From Nitrospinaceae bacterium UBA3496 (lineage in GTDB: Bacteria; UBA8248), in the NCBI GenBank assembly GCA_002377645.1, contig DFQF01000052.1:579-26640 (forward strand): a stretch of DNA of 26,062 bases, written 5' to 3'. The notes below the pieces were generated by a model. The model worked only from the letters and a program-made list of their open reading frames with translations. It was not told the DNA's origin and searched no databases. The position numbers were made by a program, and so were the translations under genes. Numbering within the stretch: the first letter of the stretch is position 1; the number at the start of each line of letters is the position of its first letter. Shown here one piece after another: positions 8,070 to 15,211 of the stretch.

Positions 8070-9317
8070 TTAAATCACCTTAAGTTCTGGAAGAGGAACT
8101 ATAAATTTTCCGCCGTCCCTAGAGAAATCTTTATGCTTTTCAATAATAGAATTGGAAAAATTCCATGCCAGAATTAATAAAAAATCAACCGGCTCTTTCG
8201 TTAACTGTTTCGAACTTACAACGGGTATATTGTACCCAGGTGTATATAATCCTTGTTTTAATGGGCTATCATCTACAATATATTCAATATCTTGCAGTTT
8301 TATGTTAAAGTGATGCATTAATGTTGTGGCTTTTGCTGGCGCACCAAAACCAGCTATTTTCAGTCCTTTTCTTCGTATGTTTTTTATTAACGTATTTAAG
8401 TCGTTTCTCAAATATTCTATAGATTTTGACAATTTATGAAATGTAGTGGGTCTAAAAATCTTAGATTTTTTCTCTATTTGCAAAATATTTTGAACCGATT
8501 TTTTCATTTTTTTCGTGCCGATATCTTTTTGAACATGACAACGAATAGAACCACCATGTGTGTCGATTCTTTCAACGTCAAATAGAACCATATCTAATGA
8601 TTGGAAAAAGTTTATGAGGGGTTTTACCGTATGGTAAGAAAGATGTTCATGGTAAATAGTATCAAATAAAGTCTTCTTATAAACATCTACAAGATATGAA
8701 ACTTCAAATATAAAAACACCATTTTTATGGAGGAGATCTCTTATAGAAATGGTTAAACTTTTGAGATCGTCTACATGAGCATATACATTATTAGCAATAA
8801 TAATACTAGCAAATCCTTCTTGATTTAAAATCTTTTTCGATATTTTATCATTAAAAAATGCAGGAATTGTTTCTATCCCATTTTGATTTGCAATTTTTGC
8901 GATACTTTTCGCAGGGTCAACTCCAATCACTCTGTTCTTTTTGTTTTTAAAGAACCTCAATAAAGTTCCATCATTGCTTCCAATTTCAACAATCAAACTG
9001 TTTCTTTTTAATCTATATTTTGAAATAACTTGATTTGCATATTTTTCGAAATGACGAACAAATGACATTGAAGTCCCAGAGACGTACACATAATTCTCGA
9101 AAAGAGTCTTAGGGTCTAAAATCTCTTGCAGTTGAGTATGTCCACAATGTTCGCAGAGTAAAAGATTAAGAGGATATTTGATCTGTTTTTTTTGGATATC
9201 TTTTTTCTTCCTAAAAGCATTGGCAGGTGGTGTGGATTTTAATTTGAAAACGTTATTTACGCGAGGATCGTCACAAAGTCTGCAAGTGTGTCTTTTGGTG
9301 AGTATTGAATTGTTCAT
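8070..9317 (-). CDS. NDP-sugar C-methyltransferase (NovU/TylC3-type class I SAM methyltransferase)
   Basis: A 415-residue protein with the three-part layout of sugar C-methyltransferases. The N-terminal zinc module has Cys12, Cys15, Cys55 and Cys58 (CRLC and CEHCGH). The SAM motif is VEIGSNDGTLL (110-120), with the acidic GVDP at about 132-135. The YHEHLSYH segment (222-229) is the catalytic His-rich signature, and the C-terminal Rossmann-like half contains IAGFGAPAKATTL. Such enzymes add a methyl group at C3 of a 4-keto nucleotide sugar, giving branched sugars. It starts three bases after the cupin stop, with no strong ribosome site of its own, consistent with coupling. Confidence 0.9.
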   Translation of the reverse strand: MNNSILTKRHTCRLCDDPRVNNVFKLKSTPPANAFRKKKDIQKKQIKYPLNLLLCEHCGHTQLQEILDPKTLFENYVYVSGTSMSFVRHFEKYANQVISKYRLKRNSLIVEIGSNDGTLLRFFKNKKNRVIGVDPAKSIAKIANQNGIETIPAFFNDKISKKILNQEGFASIIIANNVYAHVDDLKSLTISIRDLLHKNGVFIFEVSYLVDVYKKTLFDTIYHEHLSYHTVKPLINFFQSLDMVLFDVERIDTHGGSIRCHVQKDIGTKKMKKSVQNILQIEKKSKIFRPTTFHKLSKSIEYLRNDLNTLIKNIRRKGLKIAGFGAPAKATTLMHHFNIKLQDIEYIVDDSPLKQGLYTPGYNIPVVSSKQLTKEPVDFLLILAWNFSNSIIEKHKDFSRDGGKFIVPLPELKVI

Positions 9318-9320
9318 ATT

Positions 9321-9737
9321 TTATATAAGATTTACCCTGATAACATCAGATTCATATGCTTCAGGATTTCTTGCATTTCTTGCGAGCGTTAGAAAAATAG
9401 TGTCTTTTGTAAATTTCATTGCATGTTCAACCATGGGTGGAGTGAAGAACATTTCTCCTGATTTGATGGTTAGCATTTCTGGTGGCTTACTAGTACCAAC
9501 TGGTCTGTGAAAATATTCTATTTCACCTTCTTGCACATGACAGAAATGCCAGTCCGTTTCGTGATAATGATTCGCACGAATAGAGTCTTTCTTTGATGTG
9601 ATCAGTACTGCACTGCCTATCTTTCCTTCCAATAGGTTTTGTATTATTCCTCTGTCATCTGTGTAAGCTTCCTCAAGTGGAATCAAAACATCTTTCGGCC
9701 AAGTATTTTCATCGTCTGCATTAACGAAAGGGGACAT
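9321..9737 (-). CDS. Sugar-pathway cupin (WxcM/FdtA- or RmlC-like)
   Basis: A 138-residue single-domain cupin. Motif 1 is ANHYHETDWHFCHVQEGEIEY with His57, His59 and His64, and motif 2 contains GEMFFTPPMVEHAM with His105. The opening DDRGIIQNLLEGKIGSAVLIT resembles sugar-nucleotide 3,4-ketoisomerases and 3,5-epimerases. Given the neighbours, isomerising or epimerising a keto-sugar nucleotide is the likely job; which carbon is involved cannot be told. AGGAG is seven bases before the ATG. It lies 79 bases after the glycosyltransferase stop, the largest gap in the operon, so an internal promoter is possible. Confidence 0.8.
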   Translation of the reverse strand: MSPFVNADDENTWPKDVLIPLEEAYTDDRGIIQNLLEGKIGSAVLITSKKDSIRANHYHETDWHFCHVQEGEIEYFHRPVGTSKPPEMLTIKSGEMFFTPPMVEHAMKFTKDTIFLTLARNARNPEAYESDVIRVNLI

Positions 9738-9816
9738 ATGTTTCTCCTGTTTCTAGCTAAAAAGTAAAGAAAAGATATCACTTTTGATTGCAAACTAAAA
9801 CGTAATGTACTCTTAT

Positions 9817-10932
9817 TTATGGTGAATATATTTCTCTGTAAAATTGTATTGTTTTTTCAGCAATACATTTCCATGAATATTGATTTAATACTTTTTTTCT
9901 TCCTGCCTGTGACAATTCAGAGAGTAGTTGTGGATTGTCCATAAGTTTCTGTATAGCATTTTGCAACGAAATGTGATTATCTTCCTCAACAATCAGACCC
10001 TCTTTGCCAATAACATGAGGAATTTCACCCGAATCCGAACCAATTGGTACAGTTCCAGAACTCATAGCTTCTATTAAGGGATGACTGAATTGTTCTGCCC
10101 AGTTTGAAGTTGTTCTAGAGGGAACAACAAGAACATGAGCTTTACGCATATATGAAGGAATATCATAATGGTCTACCCAATCTATGAATTCTATTTTTTC
10201 TTTAAGAGATAATTCTTTTGTTAGTTCTAAAATTTCTTGTTTCATATTACCGCTGCCTACAAAGATTGCTTTCCATTCTCCATTAAGATTCTGAAATGCT
10301 TTAATGGCAAGGTCTACACCTTTTAAATGCATAATCCTTCCGATATAGGCAATGGTGAAAGTTTTGTTTCTTTCATTTTCTAATGGGAGTCTAAATAATT
10401 CTGGATCCAGTCCAAATTGAGGAAGTATTCTTACAGAATCTGGCTTTGCCCCACGTCTAATTAATCGTTCTTTGCTAGTTTTTCCACCTGCAATTAAAAG
10501 ATCAGCATTACGAAGGGTTATGTTCTCTGTAATATTATAAATTTTTCGAAGATTTAAATCTAAATTTTCCCATGAAAAAACAATTAATTTAAACTTGAGA
10601 AGATAGATTTTTTTAATGATATGAATTTGAGCTGCAACATTGCTCCAAGGTTCTTCTTCTAAATGTATAATATCAGGATTAACTTCTCTAATTGCTTTTT
10701 TTAATCCTTGGATATAAAAATGTCCGGTTACTCTATTTGAGAACATAACATTCCCTGTCAAAAGATTATACGATTCTTTTCTTTCCGGGTATGTAACTGA
10801 TTTTCGACCTGAGTCCCAAAATACCTTGGGAGTTAAAACTGATATTTCTAGAGAGGGATCTTTTGAAATTTCATTAATTTTTTCCAACCAAATAGGAATT
10901 GCATACGCATGAGATATGATAAGTATTCGCAT
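9817..10932 (-). CDS. GT4-family glycosyltransferase
   Basis: About 371 residues with the GT-B fold of family 4 glycosyltransferases, which move a sugar from a nucleotide donor onto a lipid-linked or protein acceptor on the cytoplasmic side of the membrane. The N terminus MRILIISHAY is typical of the family. The donor-binding half begins at TIAYIGRIMHLKGVDLAI. The nucleotide-contacting E-x7-E motif is EQFSHPLIE, followed by AMSSGTVPIGSDSGEIPHVI. I start it at the ATG at 10932 rather than an upstream TTG, because the longer form overlaps the dehydrogenase stop and adds residues outside the family core. The acceptor is unknown; the donor may be the sugar made by the genes downstream. Confidence 0.85.
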   Translation of the reverse strand: MRILIISHAYAIPIWLEKINEISKDPSLEISVLTPKVFWDSGRKSVTYPERKESYNLLTGNVMFSNRVTGHFYIQGLKKAIREVNPDIIHLEEEPWSNVAAQIHIIKKIYLLKFKLIVFSWENLDLNLRKIYNITENITLRNADLLIAGGKTSKERLIRRGAKPDSVRILPQFGLDPELFRLPLENERNKTFTIAYIGRIMHLKGVDLAIKAFQNLNGEWKAIFVGSGNMKQEILELTKELSLKEKIEFIDWVDHYDIPSYMRKAHVLVVPSRTTSNWAEQFSHPLIEAMSSGTVPIGSDSGEIPHVIGKEGLIVEEDNHISLQNAIQKLMDNPQLLSELSQAGRKKVLNQYSWKCIAEKTIQFYREIYSP

Positions 10933-10957
10933 GTTGTAAGGAATCCTATTTTGGAAA

Positions 10958-12109
10958 TTAATATCCAAGCAAATTTTTTGCTATCAGGATTTGTTGGATT
11001 TGTGTGGTTCCCTCAATTATTTGTAATTGTTTCGCATCTCTCATGAAACGTTCAAGTGGGTGATCTTTCATATATCCTGCACCACCTAAAATTTGTATGC
11101 TGTCTACAGATGTTTTCATAGCTACGTCAGATGAAAAACTTTTTGCAGCTGAGAAATGATGAGCATATTCTTTTCCAAAATTACCGTTATCTATCAATCT
11201 AGCTGCTTTATGTACTAAAAGTCTTGCAGCTTCAATATTAATAAACATTTCAGCTATCATTAATTGTATGCCTTGAAATTTAGCAATAGGTCTTGAAAAG
11301 GCTTCTCGCTCTTTAGCATATTCTATGGCGTAATCTAAACATCCTTGTGCAAGCCCCACACCCCTTGCTCCTATTGCAGGTCTAGCTTGATTGAAGCCAA
11401 GCATGGCTGTTTTAAAACCTGTTCTTTCCTCTCCGATTTGGTTTTCGATAGGAACACGGCAATTTTCAAAGACAAGTTCGCAAGTTGGGATTCCTCTCAT
11501 TCCCATTTTTCTTTCGTGTCTTCCAACTTGGAATCCTTCAGAATTTGTTGGGACAATTAAAAAAACCAATCCTTCATACCCTGCACCTGGGTCTGACTTT
11601 GCCCCTAGGATTATATAATCCGCTTCGCTAGAGCCTGTACAGTAAGTTTTTTGACCATTAATAACCCATGAATCACCATCTTTTACCGCACGAGTTTTAA
11701 TGTTGGCAACATCTGTGCCAGCGTGAGGTTCAGTCATCGAAAGGGAGCATTTGATTGTTCCCTTGGCTGTGCTAGTTAAGAAATGTTTTTTTTGTTCTTC
11801 ACTGCCAGCAACTGCAATCGGTCTAGATGCAAGTAAGGGGATAGAAAGAAATAACGGAGAATTCGAACAGTGTTTAGCAATTTCTTCTATTGCTACACAT
11901 GTTCCAAGTATTCCTAGATTTGTTCCTTCGTACTTTTCCTCAATAAATAACCCCAGCAAATCATGTTCTTTAAGAACTTGAAAAATATCTTCTGGATATT
12001 CTTCTTCTTCGTCTATTTCGCTTGCTCTAGGTTTTATAAATTTATTAGTAATATCTTTGATTGTATTTTGCAACAATATTAATTCATCGTTGAGTTCGTG
12101 TTCATTCAA
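10958..12109 (-). CDS. Acyl-CoA dehydrogenase
   Basis: A flavoenzyme that desaturates acyl-CoA at the alpha-beta position. Using the TTG at 12109 gives 383 residues, the usual size. That TTG lies nine bases after a strong AAGGGAAAGG and yields the typical short helical N terminus. Longer in-frame starts add an atypical aromatic-rich stretch. FAD and substrate motifs are SLSMTEPHAGTD and TYCTGS, and the dimer-contact segment is REAFSRPIAKFQGIQ. The catalytic base is about Glu366 in IIEGTTQIQ. It heads the minus-strand run with 25 bases to the glycosyltransferase, an odd partner for sugar genes. It could modify a lipid acceptor or belong to an unrelated transcript. Confidence 0.9.
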   Translation of the reverse strand: MNEHELNDELILLQNTIKDITNKFIKPRASEIDEEEEYPEDIFQVLKEHDLLGLFIEEKYEGTNLGILGTCVAIEEIAKHCSNSPLFLSIPLLASRPIAVAGSEEQKKHFLTSTAKGTIKCSLSMTEPHAGTDVANIKTRAVKDGDSWVINGQKTYCTGSSEADYIILGAKSDPGAGYEGLVFLIVPTNSEGFQVGRHERKMGMRGIPTCELVFENCRVPIENQIGEERTGFKTAMLGFNQARPAIGARGVGLAQGCLDYAIEYAKEREAFSRPIAKFQGIQLMIAEMFINIEAARLLVHKAARLIDNGNFGKEYAHHFSAAKSFSSDVAMKTSVDSIQILGGAGYMKDHPLERFMRDAKQLQIIEGTTQIQQILIAKNLLGY

Positions 12110-12194
12110 TTGTGCATACCTTTCCCTTACGTTATAGTAAAAACATCCATAATATTGTGATGTATAAAATAACAAATTAAAAAGGAAATTAACA

Positions 12195-13931
12195 ATGAGC
12201 GGGACTATTGACTTTAAAGACGGAATGAAAATCTTTTGGGATGTCGCAATTGAGATGGATGATGGGTTGAATTTACGAGCAGATATTTTTTCTCCTGTTG
12301 AAGATGGAAAATATCCTGTCCTTATGACACATGGGCCATACGGAAAGTGGTTAGCATTTCAGGATGCATACGCTCCACAGTGGGATTCAATGACTACAAA
12401 TTTTCCCGAAATTCTAGCGGACTCTTCTAGTAAATATCAAAATTGGGAAGTGGTTGATCCAGAGAGATGGGTTCCAGATGGATACGTTTGTGTCAGGGTA
12501 GATTCGAGGGGAGCAGGAAGATCTCCTGGATACCTGGATCCTTTTTCTAAAAGGGAAACTAAAGATTTTTACGACTGTATTGAATGGGCAGCAGTGCAGG
12601 AATGGTCAAATGGAAAAATTGGATTAAATGGAATTTCCTATTACGCAATTAATCAATGGCAGGTAGCCGCAATGCAACCCCCTCATCTTGAAGCAATCTG
12701 TATCTGGGAAGGTGCTTCGGATTTATATAGAGAGATGTCTCATCATGGTGGTATCTACTGCACATACGGTGGCAACTGGTACAAAGGAAGATGTCTTCCT
12801 AGGCAACATGGTATGGGGGCAAAAGGTTACAGATCCAAAGTGAATGGGCAATGGGTTTCTGGACCGGATACTATGAGTGAGGAAGAACTCGGCTATCATA
12901 GAGCAGATATGGCGAATGATCTCTTTTCGAATAATTATTCTACTGATCCTTATTGGGAAGACAGAATGCCTGATTTTTCCAAGATCAATGTGCCGTTATT
13001 TTCATCTTCCAATTGGGGAGGACAATCTTTACATTCAAGGGGTAACTTTGAAGGTTTCAACAGTGCGGCTTCAAAAGAAAAATGGTTAGAAGTTCATGGA
13101 ATAGAGCACTGGACAGAATTTTATACAGACTATGGAGTGAAACTCCAAAAAAAATTCTTTGGCCATTACCTTAAGGGTGAAGATACAGGTTGGGAAGAGC
13201 AACCTAAAGTATTATTGCAGGTCCGCCATCCTGAAGATAAGTTTGTCGAAAGAGAAGAAAGTGAATGGCCTTTGGAAAGAACAGAATGGACGAAATATTA
13301 TTTAAACCCTAAAAACTTTTCTCTAGAAGTTGAAGGCAACAATGAGGAGAAAATAGTTGCATACAAAGGATTGGGTGATGGAGTAACTTTTGTTACTCCT
13401 CCACTGAAAACTGAAATGGAAATTACAGGTCCTCTATCTTCTAAATTATTTATTTCTTCAGAAACGGAAGATGCTGATTTATTTTTAATAGTTAGAGTTT
13501 TTGCAGAAGATTTTAAAGAAGTCGTATTTCAAGGTGCATTGGATCCAACAACTCCTACCGCGCAAGGTTGGCTAAGAGCATCTCGCAGAAAACTTGACCC
13601 GGATTTAAGTTTGCCTTATAGACCCTATCATGCACATGATGAAGACCAGCCTTTAAATCCAGGAGATATATACGAAGTAGATATTGAAATCTGGCCAACA
13701 TCAGTAGTAATTCCAAAGAATTATAGAATTGGGCTTACAATCAGAGGGAAAGATTATGTTTACCAGACAGGAGGAGGGAGCACTCTTCCAAATATGAATA
13801 GGTTTTCTGGTTGCGGTCCATTTGTCCATGATGATTCAAGAGACAGACCGTTTGAAACCTTCAGTAAAAATGTTTCCTTGCATTTTGGGGAAACTTACAA
13901 TCCATATATTTTGTTGCCAGTAATTAATTAA
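12195..13931 (+). CDS. CocE/NonD-family serine hydrolase, copy 1
   Basis: A 578-residue alpha/beta hydrolase related to cocaine esterase and X-Pro dipeptidyl peptidase (S15 clan). It has an N-terminal hydrolase domain, a helical cap and a C-terminal jelly-roll (from about residue 405, EMEITGPLSSKLFISSE). The nucleophile is Ser148 in GLNGISYY, the oxyanion tyrosine is Tyr49 in HGPYGK, and a good catalytic His is His305 in HGIEHWTEF. VDSRGAGRSPG at 102-112 is a family signature. The acid usually seen as Asp in a GWYD-like motif appears as NWGGQ here, so the third catalytic residue is unclear. No signal peptide is seen. An AAAGG ribosome site lies about nine bases upstream of the ATG. It is divergent from the acyl-CoA dehydrogenase and has a paralogue at 21841-23583. 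Confidence 0.9.
   Translation: MSGTIDFKDGMKIFWDVAIEMDDGLNLRADIFSPVEDGKYPVLMTHGPYGKWLAFQDAYAPQWDSMTTNFPEILADSSSKYQNWEVVDPERWVPDGYVCVRVDSRGAGRSPGYLDPFSKRETKDFYDCIEWAAVQEWSNGKIGLNGISYYAINQWQVAAMQPPHLEAICIWEGASDLYREMSHHGGIYCTYGGNWYKGRCLPRQHGMGAKGYRSKVNGQWVSGPDTMSEEELGYHRADMANDLFSNNYSTDPYWEDRMPDFSKINVPLFSSSNWGGQSLHSRGNFEGFNSAASKEKWLEVHGIEHWTEFYTDYGVKLQKKFFGHYLKGEDTGWEEQPKVLLQVRHPEDKFVEREESEWPLERTEWTKYYLNPKNFSLEVEGNNEEKIVAYKGLGDGVTFVTPPLKTEMEITGPLSSKLFISSETEDADLFLIVRVFAEDFKEVVFQGALDPTTPTAQGWLRASRRKLDPDLSLPYRPYHAHDEDQPLNPGDIYEVDIEIWPTSVVIPKNYRIGLTIRGKDYVYQTGGGSTLPNMNRFSGCGPFVHDDSRDRPFETFSKNVSLHFGETYNPYILLPVIN
13149..13189 (+). repeat. 41-bp exact inverted repeat, copy in hydrolase 1
   Basis: These 41 bases encode KKFFGHYLKGEDTG and are identical, on the opposite strand, to 22586-22626 in the second hydrolase. 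Flanking codons for the same conserved residues differ at synonymous sites. Confidence 0.85.
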
Positions 13932-13942
13932 ACAACTAATTT

Positions 13943-13971
13943 TTGCATTCTGAATCATTCTTTGTTATAAA
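13943..13971 (+). promoter_or_regulatory. Possible promoter of the ABC importer operon
   Basis: TTGCAT (13943-13948) and TATAAA (13966-13971) are separated by 17 bases in the 213-base gap before the binding-protein gene; the -35 box matches consensus in only its first three bases. TTGTTA at 13962 with an AT-rich -10 near 13983 is an alternative. Either gives an untranslated leader of roughly 150-170 bases. A run of alternating A/T, 13971-13989, lies next to it and could be curved or protein-bound DNA. Otherwise I see no gene in 13932-14144. Confidence 0.3.
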
Positions 13972-14023
13972 ATATATATACATATATATCAATTATAAAG
14001 TTTCTGTTTGATAGTTTCTTGGC

Positions 14024-14051
14024 AACTGGTGTCTTGGAGGACATGTCAGTT
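14024..14051 (+). promoter_or_regulatory. Leader hairpin upstream of the binding-protein gene
   Basis: AACTG (14024-14028) pairs with CAGTT (14047-14051), and GTGTC (14029-14033) pairs with GACAT (14040-14044, one G-U pair). The six-base loop is TTGGAG and a two-base bulge lies on the 3' side. It sits about 95 bases before the start codon and partly covers a GGAGG. It matches no riboswitch class I know. Confidence 0.35.
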
Positions 14052-14144
14052 TCTATTTTCTATTTGTCCTGCAGATCCCTTTTTTTACAGCCAAATTTGC
14101 ATGAATTAGCAGTATTTTTTTCTAAACACGAGGAGGAAGTGATT

Positions 14145-15137
14145 ATGAGAAGAATGTTTGTTTTGGTTTCATGTTTTGCTGTATTACTTGCTTTCAGCGC
14201 ACCATTAGAAGCAAAAGGAAAGATTAGGTTGATCCACGACAATACATCTCATGCAGTGATTCCATATATTGCTGAACAAAAAGGATTTTATAAAGCAGAA
14301 GGATTAGATGTTCAACGTCGTGTGACTAGCCCAAGAGCACTTATCGATGCACTTGTAGGTGGTTCTGCAGATATCATTAGTACTAGAGGTTCTAGAGTTG
14401 GACAAATTGCTGCAAGAGGTGTTGATGTAGTTGGAATTGCCTTAAATAGGTACGGAAATCAGAATATGGTCCTTGTTTCAAACAGAGATAAGAAGACTAA
14501 AACTTTAAAAGATTTGGTTGGAAAAACAGTTGGGGCTCAAATGGGTTCTGGAACCTGGGCTACATGGCTGACTTATCTTTCTAAAATTGGTCTTTCTGAA
14601 AAAAGTTTTAAAATTAGAAATATCAAAACTGATTCCATCCCAGCAGCATTTGAGAGTGGTGCTCTTGATGCAGGTTTAACTTGGGAACCATGGGGTTCTT
14701 TGATTTTAGATAAAAAGCTAGGTCGTATGGTTATGGGTCCCAAAGAATATGATAAAACCCTTGGCTATACATCACCAGTGTTCTTAACAACAACTTGGAC
14801 ATACATAAAGAAAAAGAATCCTGACGGAGCGCAAAGATTTATCAATGCGCATGTAAGAGCTATGCGTTTCGTAAATACGAACAGAGATGAAACTGCAAAA
14901 ACTATGGTGAAATTTTATCAGCAAGTAGGATTGAATTTTAGCCAAGCGAAAATAAAAAAAGATGTGTACACATTAATGCGTTGGGATAGAGCAATGATCA
15001 CTCATAAAGATATTGCTGAAGTGCAAGCAGGTGTTGAAGTAAGCGTTAAAAAAGGGAAAATTCCAAAAAGTATTGATGTGACAAAACATATCGATATAAG
15101 TCTAGTAGAAAATGCTTATTTCTCATTGATGAAATAA
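14145..15137 (+). CDS. ABC transporter substrate-binding protein (NMT1/SsuA/TauA-like)
   Basis: A 330-residue periplasmic binding protein for an ABC importer. The start at 14145 is chosen because AGGAGG at 14131-14136 is eight bases upstream and because it opens a clean Sec signal peptide: Arg2 Arg3, a hydrophobic stretch to about residue 19, cleavage near Ala23 (PLEA-KGK). An in-frame extension to 14019 would bury the signal. The mature part has IPYIAEQKGFYKAEGLDV, the segment DALVGGSADI, and the hinge-region GALDAGLTWEPWGS, all typical of nitrate, sulfonate, taurine or pyrimidine binding proteins. The ligand cannot be read from sequence. It is first in the operon, and the hairpin after it (15155-15188) may keep its message more abundant than the rest. 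Confidence 0.88.
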   Translation: MRRMFVLVSCFAVLLAFSAPLEAKGKIRLIHDNTSHAVIPYIAEQKGFYKAEGLDVQRRVTSPRALIDALVGGSADIISTRGSRVGQIAARGVDVVGIALNRYGNQNMVLVSNRDKKTKTLKDLVGKTVGAQMGSGTWATWLTYLSKIGLSEKSFKIRNIKTDSIPAAFESGALDAGLTWEPWGSLILDKKLGRMVMGPKEYDKTLGYTSPVFLTTTWTYIKKKNPDGAQRFINAHVRAMRFVNTNRDETAKTMVKFYQQVGLNFSQAKIKKDVYTLMRWDRAMITHKDIAEVQAGVEVSVKKGKIPKSIDVTKHIDISLVENAYFSLMK

Positions 15138-15154
15138 TATCGTTTAAATTTTCA

Positions 15155-15188
15155 ATCTCCTCTTGCTATTAAAATAGCAAGAGGAGGT
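15155..15188 (+). promoter_or_regulatory. Strong intercistronic hairpin that sequesters a perfect Shine-Dalgarno
   Basis: A 14-bp perfect stem joins 15157-15170 (CTCCTCTTGCTATT) to 15173-15186, extended by a G-U and an A-U pair to 15155/15188. The loop is only two bases (four if the closing pair opens). The 3' arm contains the whole AGGAGGT ribosome site (15182-15188). No T-run follows on either strand, so it is not a classic intrinsic terminator. It lies between the binding-protein stop and the M20 gene. It may protect the upstream mRNA 3' end and throttle downstream translation. Confidence 0.7.
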
Positions 15189-15193
15189 GCTTT

Positions 15194-15208
15194 ATGAATG
15201 GAGTGTAA
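15194..15208 (+). CDS. Possible four-codon leader ORF (M-N-G-V)
   Basis: ATG AAT GGA GTG TAA begins six bases after the GGAGG of the sequestered ribosome site and ends three bases before the M20 start at 15212. Its own GGAG (15200-15203) is placed eight bases before the M20 ATG. It may be a translated coupling peptide or simply spacer sequence. Confidence 0.25.
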   Translation: MNGV

Positions 15209-15211
15209 AGA

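Noticed and set aside
10933..10968. TTG start at 10968 for the glycosyltransferase
   Set aside because: It overlaps the acyl-CoA dehydrogenase stop and adds residues before the standard MRILIISHAY start.
12110..12175. N-terminal extension of the acyl-CoA dehydrogenase to 12175
   Set aside because: The added segment is aromatic-rich and unlike the family, and AAGGGAAAGG is correctly spaced for the TTG at 12109.
13971..13989. Alternating A/T palindrome as an operator or integration site
   Set aside because: Low-complexity AT is expected here; no second copy, half-site spacing or neighbouring regulator supports a specific role.
14019..14144. Longer N terminus for the ABC binding protein (starts at 14019 or ATG 14043)
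   Set aside because: It would place about 40 residues before the signal peptide; the AGGAGG site before 14145 marks the start, and the GGAGG before 14043 is only two bases from the ATG.
15155..15188. Intrinsic transcription terminator
   Set aside because: No U-run follows the stem on either strand, and the downstream genes lack another obvious promoter and are spaced as an operon.
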